Positions 56,341 through 64,000 of a stretch of DNA of 64,000 bases are shown here, piece by piece. Origin of the DNA: Streptococcus oralis subsp. dentisani (GTDB lineage: Bacteria; Bacillota; Bacilli; Lactobacillales; Streptococcaceae); the NCBI RefSeq assembly GCF_002096335.1, contig NZ_NCUW01000028.1:155128-219127 (forward strand), read 5' to 3'. The notes under the pieces are model-generated. The model did no database searches. It saw only the letters and a list, made by a program, of their open reading frames with translations, and had not been told where the DNA came from. The position numbers were made by a program, and so were the translations under genes. Within the stretch, counting starts at the first letter, position 1, and every line of letters begins with the position of its first letter.

Positions 56341-58548
56341 CTAATTTGTTACTTCATGTCCTGCCGTTTTAATGGTTGAGCCATTCATGTGTTTGACACG
56401 CGCAGCGATTTCCTTGTGGCGTCCGTTAACCATCGGACGTGCTTGGGGATTTCCAAGATAGCCACAGGTCCGTTTAACAACGTCTACTGTTTTAGGATCA
56501 TTATTTCCACAGTTAGGACAAGCAAACCCTCTCTCGGTAGGTTCAAAATCTCCTTCAAAGTCACACTTGTAACAGCGATCGATCGGAGTATTGGTTCCTA
56601 GATAGCCAACACGGTCATAGGCATAGTCCCAGACAGCTTCCAAGGCTTTAGGATTTTGTTGAAGAACTGGATACTCACAATAGTGGATAAAGCCACCTGA
56701 TGCACCTGCTTCTGGATAGACTTTCTCAAAATCCAGTTTTTCAAACGGTGTTGGATTTTTACGGACATCATAGTGGAAAGAGTTGGTGTAGTATTCCTTG
56801 TCTGTAATATCAGGAATAGAGCCAAATTTCTCTGTATCTAGTCGACAGAAGCGATCTGTCAGACTTTCAGATGGTGTGGAGTAGATGGAGAAATGGTAGC
56901 CATATTGATCTGACCACTCTTCTACACGGCGTTTCATATCGCGAATAATATCCAACGTGAATTCCTTGGCTTCTGGATTGTGTTCCCAGCTATTACCAAA
57001 GAAGACCGTCGCTACTTCATACAAACCGATATAGCCCAGTGAAACTGTCGCACGACGATTCTTAAAGAGCTGGTCAACACTTTCTTCTTTTCCGAGACGG
57101 CGACCGAAGGCTCCATACTGATAAAGGATAGGAGCATTTGCTGGTGTAGCTTCCTTGGTCCGTTCGACACGGTAAACCAGAGCATCTTCTGCGATGTTCA
57201 TCCGCTCATTAAAGATTTCCCAGAACTTGTTCATGTCGCCTTCGGATTCGAGGGCGATACGAGGCAGATTAACTGTCACAACACCTAGATTCATACGACC
57301 TGAATTGACCTCGACACCATTCTCATCCTTCCATCCTTGGAGGAAAGAACGGCAACCCATAGGAACCTTGAAAGAACCTGTCAGCTCGATAATCTTATCA
57401 TAGGACAAGACATCTGGGTACATCCGCTTGGTTGCACACTCAAGAGCCAACTGTTTGATGTCATAGTTAGGTGAACCTTCCTCTAAGTTGAGTCCTCTTT
57501 TCAGCGTAAAGATGAGTTTAGGGAAGATAGCTGTGCGGTGTTCTGAACCAAGACCCTTGATACGAATGGTCAAGATAGCTTTTTGAATTTCACGCTCAAA
57601 ACGATTGGTTCCCAGACCAAAACCTAGTGAAGTAAAAGGTGTTTGTCCATTTGAAGTGAAGAGAGTGTTGATTTCATACTCGAGAGATTGCATGGCATCG
57701 TAGATGTCCTTTTGCGTTTTCTTCCAAGCGTAATCTTCCCGTTTGTCAGGTAAGACCCACTCTTCCGCATCCTTGAGGTGTTTTTGGTAATTTTTCTCTG
57801 CATAGGGTGCCAAGACTTCATCGATACGGTCAGCTGAACAGCCCCCGTACTGGCTAGATGCTACATTAGCGATGATTTGTGAAATTTGAGCTGTCGCAGT
57901 CTGGATAGACTTGGGACTCTCTACTTCCGCATTCCCAATCTTAAAACCATTTTCCAACATGCCTTTAAAATCAATCAAACAGCAGTTGGTCATCGGTGTG
58001 TAGGGGCTGTAGTCCAAGTCATGATAGTGAATATCCCCTTTTTGGTGAGCATTGGCTACGTGCTTAGGAAGCATTTGCAATCCGATTGATTTCCCAACAA
58101 TCCCTGCTGTCAAATCACGCTGGGTATTAAAGACATCACTGTCTTTATTGGCATTTTCATTAACAACTGCCTGATCTTTATTGAGAAGTTTATGGATACT
58201 AAAGTTGATATCTGTCGCTTTTGAGCGCTCAAAATCCCTTTGTGTCCGATAAGTGATATACTCCTCAGCCAAGGCATATTCTTTGGCTTCAAGGAGTTCA
58301 TGCTCTACGATATTTTGAATTTCGTAAATCTTGACACCTTGGGGGAAGCGACCGTGAATCTCCGCAACAATGCGCTCAAGCAATCCATTGAGACGTCTTT
58401 CAACCAAGGGAGTCACATCCATGACTTTATCAGCTGCCTTGTGAAGCGCTTTGTCAATCTTGTCTACATCAAATAAAACTCGTCTGCCGTCCCGCTTTTC
58501 AACGAACAAGGTGGGAACGGTTGCAAGCTTTTCTTCCAATACAATCAT
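56341..58548 (-). CDS. nrdD: Anaerobic ribonucleoside-triphosphate reductase
   Basis: 735 aa from ATG 58548 (AAGAG seven bases upstream); the ATG two codons earlier is too close. N-terminal ATP-cone (FVEKRDGRRVLFDVDKIDKAL), C-terminal zinc motif CYKC...CPNC, and the glycyl radical loop RTCGYLGNP. Reduces NTPs to dNTPs without oxygen, activated by NrdG. First gene of the operon. Candidate NrdR boxes overlap its promoter. Confidence 0.98.
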   Translation of the reverse strand: MIVLEEKLATVPTLFVEKRDGRRVLFDVDKIDKALHKAADKVMDVTPLVERRLNGLLERIVAEIHGRFPQGVKIYEIQNIVEHELLEAKEYALAEEYITYRTQRDFERSKATDINFSIHKLLNKDQAVVNENANKDSDVFNTQRDLTAGIVGKSIGLQMLPKHVANAHQKGDIHYHDLDYSPYTPMTNCCLIDFKGMLENGFKIGNAEVESPKSIQTATAQISQIIANVASSQYGGCSADRIDEVLAPYAEKNYQKHLKDAEEWVLPDKREDYAWKKTQKDIYDAMQSLEYEINTLFTSNGQTPFTSLGFGLGTNRFEREIQKAILTIRIKGLGSEHRTAIFPKLIFTLKRGLNLEEGSPNYDIKQLALECATKRMYPDVLSYDKIIELTGSFKVPMGCRSFLQGWKDENGVEVNSGRMNLGVVTVNLPRIALESEGDMNKFWEIFNERMNIAEDALVYRVERTKEATPANAPILYQYGAFGRRLGKEESVDQLFKNRRATVSLGYIGLYEVATVFFGNSWEHNPEAKEFTLDIIRDMKRRVEEWSDQYGYHFSIYSTPSESLTDRFCRLDTEKFGSIPDITDKEYYTNSFHYDVRKNPTPFEKLDFEKVYPEAGASGGFIHYCEYPVLQQNPKALEAVWDYAYDRVGYLGTNTPIDRCYKCDFEGDFEPTERGFACPNCGNNDPKTVDVVKRTCGYLGNPQARPMVNGRHKEIAARVKHMNGSTIKTAGHEVTN

Positions 58549-58583
58549 ATCCATGCTCTTTTCTATTTTACTTCTTAAGTGAT

Positions 58584-58662
58584 ATTATACCACTCTAAAA
58601 AGAAAAATCAATATCTTGTGTCAAAATTACTTAAAATTTTAAAATTCCACAAGATATTGATT
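58584..58662 (-). promoter_or_regulatory. nrdD promoter with two NrdR-like boxes in inverted arrangement
   Basis: Minus strand: TTGATT (58606-58611), 16-base spacer, TATAAT (58584-58589). AATCAATATCTTGTGT (58606-58621) and CCACAAGATATTGATT (58647-58662) are near-perfect inverted copies and resemble NrdR boxes; the first overlaps the -35. Together they could also form a long stem followed by T residues, serving as a terminator for the gene at 58665. Confidence 0.6.
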
Positions 58663-58664
58663 GT

Positions 58665-60218
58665 TTATTTCATTTTATACAGTTTAAAGTCGTTTGTATC
58701 TGTCTGAACAAGCTCGTATTTTTCATTGAGTAAGTTTTCTACATCTGGCCACAAGGCAACTTTTTGATTGACCAAAATCATCTTCGGTTGATTTTCTTTC
58801 AAGTCATTGACTAGTCTCGTTTTATTCTCGTCGCTTGCAGTATAGAGTGTTGGTGTTACTAGAGAAGTCGGCGCCAAGCGTTCACTTGTTCGATAAAAAT
58901 CTGGACGATCATCCCAAGCATAGACACGATCCTCAGAACTCGTTTGCTGTTTGACCAAGCTAGCAAGCTGCTCGCGTTCCTGATAAGTACTTGGATGCGA
59001 AATATAGCGACTCAAAACGGGTAGGAAAAGTAAATAGACTATCGTAACTACTGGTAGATAGAAATTTCCCTTGAGGTAGCGACCAAAGAGTGATGAGGAT
59101 TCTGTACTTCGTCTACGACTCGTACGGCCGGGAAGCCCTTCTTTAATATTAGTTAGCAATAACAATATCAGAAAGGGCAAAACTACTGCCAAACGCGATC
59201 CATGTAAAGGCTCTTTCGAAAGAATTAACAGGATAAGACTTACTAGCAAGCCCAAGCTAGCCACTATTGAGACAGCATACTGCTTAGCAGGTTTAGATTG
59301 AACGATTCCTGAAACAATCAATGTCAACAATCCTAAAGCAAAGGCTAACAAGCCATAAAAAGCTGCGTTATCAATCAACTTGGTATTTGAAAGCAAGCCA
59401 AGGGTTACTACTGGATACAAGGTATGACTTATCGCATCACCAAAAGTTCCTGTCACTACTGTATAGTAGCCAATCGGATAAAATATGAGAGAGAATCCTA
59501 GAGCTGATGCGAAAAATTGATACAAACCATGAGCAAATCGACGCTTAGCAATATTAAATCCAAACAAACTCAAGGCAAGTGTAGCTGCAAACAAGGTTGT
59601 GGGAATAGGTGATAGGAAGAAAGCTAGTGCTAAACTCATCCCAACGAGTAAAAATCCTTTGTCGTTGATTGGATTCTTCAGATAGTCAGCCACTAGGCTA
59701 AAAGCATAGAATAAGAAGGGCATCGCTACAATCACTGCATAGCTACCACCAAAGCCCAGACTGGCTACAAGAAGATAGAAAATAGCCAATAATTGTCTAG
59801 CTTGACCTCTTTGACCTGTCAATGTATCTGCAGATTTAAATAGAAAAATACCAGCACCAAACAATGCTACCCACTCCACCAATGCAAATAGAATGCTACC
59901 TTGAGAGAGATAGGTTAGTAAATAATAAAGCAGTCCGTTTGAGCCATAATAGTCTGTGTAGATTTGGCCATTCTGGTGCAATGCCCAACCAGTATAAAAG
60001 TCTTGCATTTGTTGGGGACTCACCAAACCAAAGATAAAGGGTACCACAACCGAGATGACTGTAGCAAATAGGCTCCAAATTAAGATACTAAAAAATGGAA
60101 AACCACTTGTTTTAGTAGCGTCTTGATTTAGTTTTAAATCCTCCTCTTGAACTCCTCTAAACTGTTGTTCATAGAGGTAAGTAGCTTCCCCCTCATCATT
60201 TTTTCCATATACGTTCAT
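58665..60218 (-). CDS. Polytopic membrane protein, GT-C glycosyltransferase-like
   Basis: 517 aa, about ten or more membrane helices after a 40-residue cytoplasmic start. The first external loop (FYTGWALHQNGQIYTDYYGSNG, residues about 74-95) has the acidic pattern of PMT/ArnT-type GT-C enzymes, and a soluble C-terminal domain (about 415-517) follows the helices. A lipid-linked sugar transferase is a reasonable guess. No neighbours of known cell wall function. Expressed from its own promoter region. Confidence 0.65.
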   Translation of the reverse strand: MNVYGKNDEGEATYLYEQQFRGVQEEDLKLNQDATKTSGFPFFSILIWSLFATVISVVVPFIFGLVSPQQMQDFYTGWALHQNGQIYTDYYGSNGLLYYLLTYLSQGSILFALVEWVALFGAGIFLFKSADTLTGQRGQARQLLAIFYLLVASLGFGGSYAVIVAMPFLFYAFSLVADYLKNPINDKGFLLVGMSLALAFFLSPIPTTLFAATLALSLFGFNIAKRRFAHGLYQFFASALGFSLIFYPIGYYTVVTGTFGDAISHTLYPVVTLGLLSNTKLIDNAAFYGLLAFALGLLTLIVSGIVQSKPAKQYAVSIVASLGLLVSLILLILSKEPLHGSRLAVVLPFLILLLLTNIKEGLPGRTSRRRSTESSSLFGRYLKGNFYLPVVTIVYLLFLPVLSRYISHPSTYQEREQLASLVKQQTSSEDRVYAWDDRPDFYRTSERLAPTSLVTPTLYTASDENKTRLVNDLKENQPKMILVNQKVALWPDVENLLNEKYELVQTDTNDFKLYKMK

Positions 60219-60253
60219 TCGTCTTCTCCTCTAAGTTTATCTGTTTTAGTATA

Positions 60254-60397
60254 TCAAAAACTTAGAGGAATGTCAGCTGGTGATTGACATTTCCTCAACT
60301 TCTTATCTAACTCAGCAAAACGTTCAATTTCACGGAACCGGTGCAAACTGCTTGTTTGAAACTCTAGCAAAAACTCATACTCTTCTTGTTTTATCAT
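60254..60397 (-). CDS. 47-aa hypothetical protein
   Basis: ATG 60397 after GGGGAGAAA; MIKQEEYEFLLEFQTSSLHR and ending SPADIPLSF. Charged, helical, no membrane segment. It starts about 36 bases before the GT-C-like gene, in the same direction, and may form an operon with it. I do not recognise it. Confidence 0.45.
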   Translation of the reverse strand: MIKQEEYEFLLEFQTSSLHRFREIERFAELDKKLRKCQSPADIPLSF

Positions 60398-60730
60398 TTT
60401 CTCCCCTTATTTATCTATTCGAAAAAAATAAAAATTTGTTTCAAACCTGATTTTTTCATCTATTCTTGAACATTTATCACATAAAGCGATTCTGACCACT
60501 ACCTATGTTCTAGTAGAAAATTCATTATACTGGCTTAGATGGCATATCAGTCATTATCACAGCAACAATTGGTTTGAGAAATCAAAACATCAAGTTTTTA
60601 TTCACCTTGCCATTTTAACCTCCGAGCAAACATAGGTTAAGCTTGGAGCTTGAACACTAAATTTTGTATTTTGTATTTTGAAACTTCACAACTGTAAAAT
60701 TAAGATTCTCGTTATTCTGAATATTACAAA

Positions 60731-60755
60731 AGAGAGAACCACTCTGATTCTCTCT
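60731..60755. terminator. Hairpin in the adhesin 3' region
   Basis: AGAGAGAA and TTCTCTCT pair around a nine-base loop; TTTTG follows on the minus strand. Confidence 0.6.
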
Positions 60756-60813
60756 TCTGCCTAATTTGATATCAGTCACTACTGTTGTTGATAGAGGTCC
60801 AGTAGCATTGAAT

Positions 60814-60852
60814 TAAAAAAACGATAACTTCGTTAAGAAGTTATCGTTTTTC
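60814..60852. terminator. Terminator of the LPXTG adhesin gene
   Basis: AAAAACGATAACTTC and GAAGTTATCGTTTTT form a perfect stem, with A- and T-runs suitable for either strand; it lies just after the adhesin stop codon. Confidence 0.9.
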
Positions 60853-60910
60853 AGAGTTGACACCTAATAGTTTTCAACTCTTCATTGATTAACCATCAAG
60901 ACAAGATGAA

Positions 60911-63900
60911 TTATTCTTCCTCTTCTCTCAATCTAGGTTTAATCAAGCTGATACCAGCAAGTGCTGCAGCAATTCCCAAGCCGAGTACGGCCGCAGAAGA
61001 TGATTCCTCACCTGTATTTGGCAGAACAGCAGTTCTAGGAACTCGTGGTTCTACTGGCTTGTTCGGAGCTGGAGCTGGGGCTGGGGCTGGGGCTGGAGTT
61101 GGTGGTACCGGAGTTGGTGGTACTTCAGCCTTCTTGTAAGTTACGACTTCATCAGCTGGTTTAGCTGAGTCTGCTGTAACCTTCACATCTGCTACGCTTG
61201 CTTTATCCGCTACGTAACCCTTGATGTCTGGTGAAGTTTGTCCCTTGATCACGTCATCTTGTGATGTCCATGCGCCTTTTTCTACGATTTCTTTCGTTAC
61301 GACGTTGACTTTCAGAATACGCGTGAATTTCGCGCTGTCTGTGAAGCTTGGTGCTGCTTCTTTGCCATCTTCGTATACGTACTTAATCGTACGGCTCAAT
61401 TCTTTCACAGCTTCTTGTTGAGCTGACTTGATCTTATCATCTGTCCACTTAGGTCCATCCGGATTCTTAGGATCCATTGGATCGTTTGGTTTCGGTGGAT
61501 TGTTTGGATCGAATGGTACTACACTTTCTTCCAATTGAACAGTGAAGTTTTGGTCCTTGCTTGCATCATCATCAAAGTTTTGTGGATCCTTGAACTCATC
61601 GTTCACAACCTTGTAACCTTGGTTTGTCAATTCTTTCAACTTCGCAAGGTATTGGTCACGGCTAATTGGTTCGCCTGACTTACCACCTTCTGAGATCTTA
61701 GCCAATTCTTTCTTAGCTTGGTCTACGAAGGTAATGGTTGCTTTTTGATCAGCCTTCTTGTAAGTTACGACTTCATCAGCTGGTTTAGCTGAGTCTGCTG
61801 TAACCTTCACATCTGCTACGCTTGCTTTATCCGCTACGTAACCCTTGATGTCTGGTGAAGTTTGTCCCTTGATCACGTCATCTTGTGATGTCCATGCGCC
61901 TTTTTCTACGATTTCTTTCGTTACGACGTTGACTTTCAGAATACGCGTGAATTTCGCGCTATCTGTGAAGCTTGGTGCTGCTTCTTTGCCATCTTCGTAT
62001 ACGTACTTAATCGTACGGCTCAATTCTTTCACAGCTTCTTGTTGAGCTGACTTGATCTTATCATCTGTCCACTTAGGTCCATCCGGATTCTTAGGATCCA
62101 TTGGATCGTTTGGTTTCGGTGGATTGTTTGGATCGAATGGTACTACAGCCTGACGAAGAGTGACAGTGAAGGTTTGATCCTTCTTATCGTCATTATCGAA
62201 GGTCTTAGGTCCTGCGAACTCATCCGTTACAACTTCGTAACCCTTGTCTGTCAATTCTTTCAGACGAGTTGCGTAGTTAGTTGTACCGATTGGCTCACCT
62301 GACTTACCGCTTTCAACGACCTTAGTCAATTCCTTATTACCGTCAGTTTGGTCTACGAAGCTGATAATCGCTTTTTGACCATCCTTCACGTAATTGATTG
62401 GTGTATCCTTAGTTGGATCACTTGGAACTGGTGGTGGGTTGTAACCCTTGCTTGGATCGCTCGGATCTTTCGGTGTCAATGGTGTTGTGCCATCTGGGCC
62501 TACTGGAGTAGTGCCTGGTACATGTGGAATTACTGGAAGATCAGTACCTGGTTTGCTTGGATCTGTTGGATCGTTTGGATATGGAAGATTTGGTACTTTT
62601 GGAAGTCCCTCTGGTACATTTGGTACGTATGAACCAAGTTTGCTGTACTTAACTGTTTCTTCGCTATCCTTATCATCAGGAGTTACTGTCTTCGCTGCTA
62701 CATTGGCCTTATCTGCCACAAATCCAGTTACTACTGGTGTAGCTTCTTGTGCCAATTCTTTCGTAGCTGGTGTCCATGCACCGAAGGTTTCAACGCCAGT
62801 TACACGGTTACGTTCACCTGTACGTGTGAAGGCTGCTTCTTGAGTTACTGGAGCTTTCAGAGCTGGACGACCTGCTGTCTCACCATCTGCGTATTCGTAC
62901 TTGATTGTACGAGATACTTTCTTGTTAAGCTTAGCTGGGTCTGTTACTGGCTCTTTACCTTGACGAAGAGTGACAGTGAAGGTTTGATCCTTCTTATCGT
63001 CATTATCGAAGGTCTTAGGTCCTGCGAACTCATCCGTTACAACTTCGTAACCCTTGTCTGTCAATTCTTTCAGACGAGTTGCGTAGTTGCTTGTACCGAT
63101 TGGCTCACCTGACTTACCGCTTTCAACAACCTTACCAACTTCCTTGTTGTTATCATCTTGGTCTACGAAGGTAATAATCGCTTTTTGACCATCTTTAACG
63201 TAATTGATTGGTGTATCCTGAGTTGGATCGCTTGGAATTGGTGGTGGGTTGTAACCCTTGCTTGGATCGCTCGGATCTTTCGGTGTCAATGGAGTTGTGC
63301 CATCTGGGCCTACTGGAGTAGTGCCTGGTACATGTGGTACCACTGGAAGATCTGTTCCCGGTTTAGTTGGGTTGTTTGGATCGTTTGGATATGGAAGATT
63401 TGGTACTTTTGGAAGTCCTTCTGGTACATTTGGTACGTATGAACCAAGTTTCTTGTACTGAACAACTTCTTCGCTGTTAGCGTCACCAGCTTTCACTGTC
63501 TTCGCTGCTACATTAGCCTTATCTGCCACAAATCCAGTTACTACTGGTGTACCTTCTTGTGCCAATTCTTTCGTAGCTGGTGTCCATGCACCGAAGGTTT
63601 CAACACCAGTTACACGGTTACGTTCACCTGTACGTGTGAAGGCTGCTTCTTGAGTTACTGGAGCTTTCAGAGCTGGACGACCTTCTGGTTTACCATCTGC
63701 GTATTGGTACTTGATCGTACGAGTAACCTTGCTATTCAATTTAGCTGGGTCTGTTACTGGCTCTTTACCTTGACGAAGAGTAACCACGAATTGTTGGTCT
63801 TTCTTATCATCATTGTCAAAGTTCTTAGATCCCTTGAACTCATCGTTCACAACTTCGTAGCCCTTGTCTGTCAATTCTTTCAGACGAGTTGCGTAGTTAG

Positions 63901-64000
63901 TCGTTCCGATTGGCTCACCTGACTTACCGCTTTCAACAACCTTACCAACTTCCTTGTTGTTATCATCTTGGTCTACGAAGGTAATAATCGCTTTTTGACC
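60911..64000 (-). CDS. Repetitive LPXTG cell-wall adhesin with MucBP/Mub-like domains, C-terminal part
   Basis: The frame is open to the window edge (1029 codons present), so the N-terminus is missing. Four modules begin with QKAIITFVDQ-type strands: two full 810-bp (270-aa) units, then two with a different second half, ending in a PAPAPA-rich wall-spanning stretch and LPNTG, a hydrophobic helix and a charged tail. Modules pair a KxITFVDQ...Y.V..DEF domain with a RTIKY.YADG..(A/G)..FTR.....TG...GAW domain, as in mucin-binding (Mub/MucBP) proteins. Expected role: adhesion to host glycoprotein or other bacteria, anchored by sortase A. The repeats are nearly identical in DNA. Confidence 0.88.
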   Translation of the reverse strand, partial: GQKAIITFVDQDDNNKEVGKVVESGKSGEPIGTTNYATRLKELTDKGYEVVNDEFKGSKNFDNDDKKDQQFVVTLRQGKEPVTDPAKLNSKVTRTIKYQYADGKPEGRPALKAPVTQEAAFTRTGERNRVTGVETFGAWTPATKELAQEGTPVVTGFVADKANVAAKTVKAGDANSEEVVQYKKLGSYVPNVPEGLPKVPNLPYPNDPNNPTKPGTDLPVVPHVPGTTPVGPDGTTPLTPKDPSDPSKGYNPPPIPSDPTQDTPINYVKDGQKAIITFVDQDDNNKEVGKVVESGKSGEPIGTSNYATRLKELTDKGYEVVTDEFAGPKTFDNDDKKDQTFTVTLRQGKEPVTDPAKLNKKVSRTIKYEYADGETAGRPALKAPVTQEAAFTRTGERNRVTGVETFGAWTPATKELAQEATPVVTGFVADKANVAAKTVTPDDKDSEETVKYSKLGSYVPNVPEGLPKVPNLPYPNDPTDPSKPGTDLPVIPHVPGTTPVGPDGTTPLTPKDPSDPSKGYNPPPVPSDPTKDTPINYVKDGQKAIISFVDQTDGNKELTKVVESGKSGEPIGTTNYATRLKELTDKGYEVVTDEFAGPKTFDNDDKKDQTFTVTLRQAVVPFDPNNPPKPNDPMDPKNPDGPKWTDDKIKSAQQEAVKELSRTIKYVYEDGKEAAPSFTDSAKFTRILKVNVVTKEIVEKGAWTSQDDVIKGQTSPDIKGYVADKASVADVKVTADSAKPADEVVTYKKADQKATITFVDQAKKELAKISEGGKSGEPISRDQYLAKLKELTNQGYKVVNDEFKDPQNFDDDASKDQNFTVQLEESVVPFDPNNPPKPNDPMDPKNPDGPKWTDDKIKSAQQEAVKELSRTIKYVYEDGKEAAPSFTDSAKFTRILKVNVVTKEIVEKGAWTSQDDVIKGQTSPDIKGYVADKASVADVKVTADSAKPADEVVTYKKAEVPPTPVPPTPAPAPAPAPAPNKPVEPRVPRTAVLPNTGEESSSAAVLGLGIAAALAGISLIKPRLREEEE
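61126..61523 (-). repeat. 398-bp intragenic repeat, copy 1
   Basis: Matches 61750-62147 at an offset of 624 bp; only one difference was noticed (near 61340, G versus A). Encodes the DPNNPPKPNDPMDP linker and following SRTIKYVYEDG domain. Confidence 0.9.
61750..62147 (-). repeat. 398-bp intragenic repeat, copy 2
   Basis: Partner of 61126-61523. Such identity inside a gene suggests recent duplication or gene conversion. Confidence 0.9.
62381..63190 (-). repeat. 810-bp module repeat, copy 2
   Basis: Full module from GQKAIITFVD to TPINYVKD. Aligns with 63191-64000 with clustered substitutions and no length change. Confidence 0.9.
63191..64000 (-). repeat. 810-bp module repeat, copy 1 (at window edge)
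   Basis: Same module as 62381-63190; further copies probably lie beyond the window. Confidence 0.9.

Larger units (their letters stand above)
60398..60910. other. Gene-free region upstream of the adhesin's 3' end
   Basis: AT-rich and without a convincing ORF. Holds two terminator-like hairpins (60731-60755 and 60814-60852). The TTTTGTATTTTGTATTTTGAA run near 60660 is a short imperfect tandem repeat. Confidence 0.5.

Noticed and set aside
62348..63922. Trp- and Cys-rich plus-strand frames opposite the adhesin
   Set aside because: They mirror the repeat structure of the minus-strand gene, have no RBS and have unlikely composition.

Overview
The window is a low-GC Firmicute chromosome, almost certainly a mitis-group Streptococcus (S. 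mitis / S. oralis / S. pneumoniae relatives). Support comes from the sortase-anchored pullulanase, several CiaR-type small RNAs, a pneumococcus-like order of ruvB, uppS, cdsA, rseP, proS and glmS, and the complete S10-spc-alpha ribosomal protein cluster. No rRNA, tRNA, CRISPR array or intact insertion sequence was seen. Nearly everything from 13 kb onward lies on the minus strand.

Layout. 1-3.1 kb: 3' part of a cell-wall pullulanase gene. 3.2-8.6 kb: a seven-gene minus-strand operon with two UroD/MtaA-like zinc enzymes, a small membrane protein and a complete polar-amino-acid-type ABC importer. 9.0-9.8 kb: a class C acid phosphatase lipoprotein. 10.3-12.9 kb: a low-GC restriction-modification-like cassette (an EcoRI-type adenine methyltransferase and a DUF262-HNH nuclease) behind a translated leader with 15.6 copies of a heptanucleotide. 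13-24 kb: a decayed gene, glmS, a MarR/DUF1304 pair, a LysM wall protein, a HAD phosphatase, a MATE transporter, thrC, a GCS2-type ligase and a phospho-beta-glucosidase. 24-29 kb: proS-rseP-cdsA-uppS. 29-38 kb: ruvB, acetyltransferases, yjdF with a structured leader, leuS, a phosphoglycerate mutase-like gene, a DUF711/ACT pair and four CiaR-controlled sRNA genes. 38-53.3 kb: rpsJ to rplQ with secY, adk, infA and rpoA, ending in an L17 downstream element. 53.4-58.6 kb: a GyrI-like gene flanked by a duplicated S10 promoter/leader, then nrdD-nrdG and partners. 58.7-64 kb: a polytopic glycosyltransferase-like protein and the 3' part of a highly repetitive LPXTG adhesin.

The most notable signals are four. 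First, a heptamer tract where only one of three frames reaches the start codon of the methyltransferase gene, suggesting phase variation through translational coupling. Second, two structured RNA elements flanking rpsH whose helices co-vary between copies. Third, a second, degenerate copy of the S10 promoter/leader about 970 bp upstream of the first. Fourth, the UroD-like/ABC operon, in a genus not known to make heme or corrinoids. All functional statements are from sequence reading and family knowledge only; no database search was possible.
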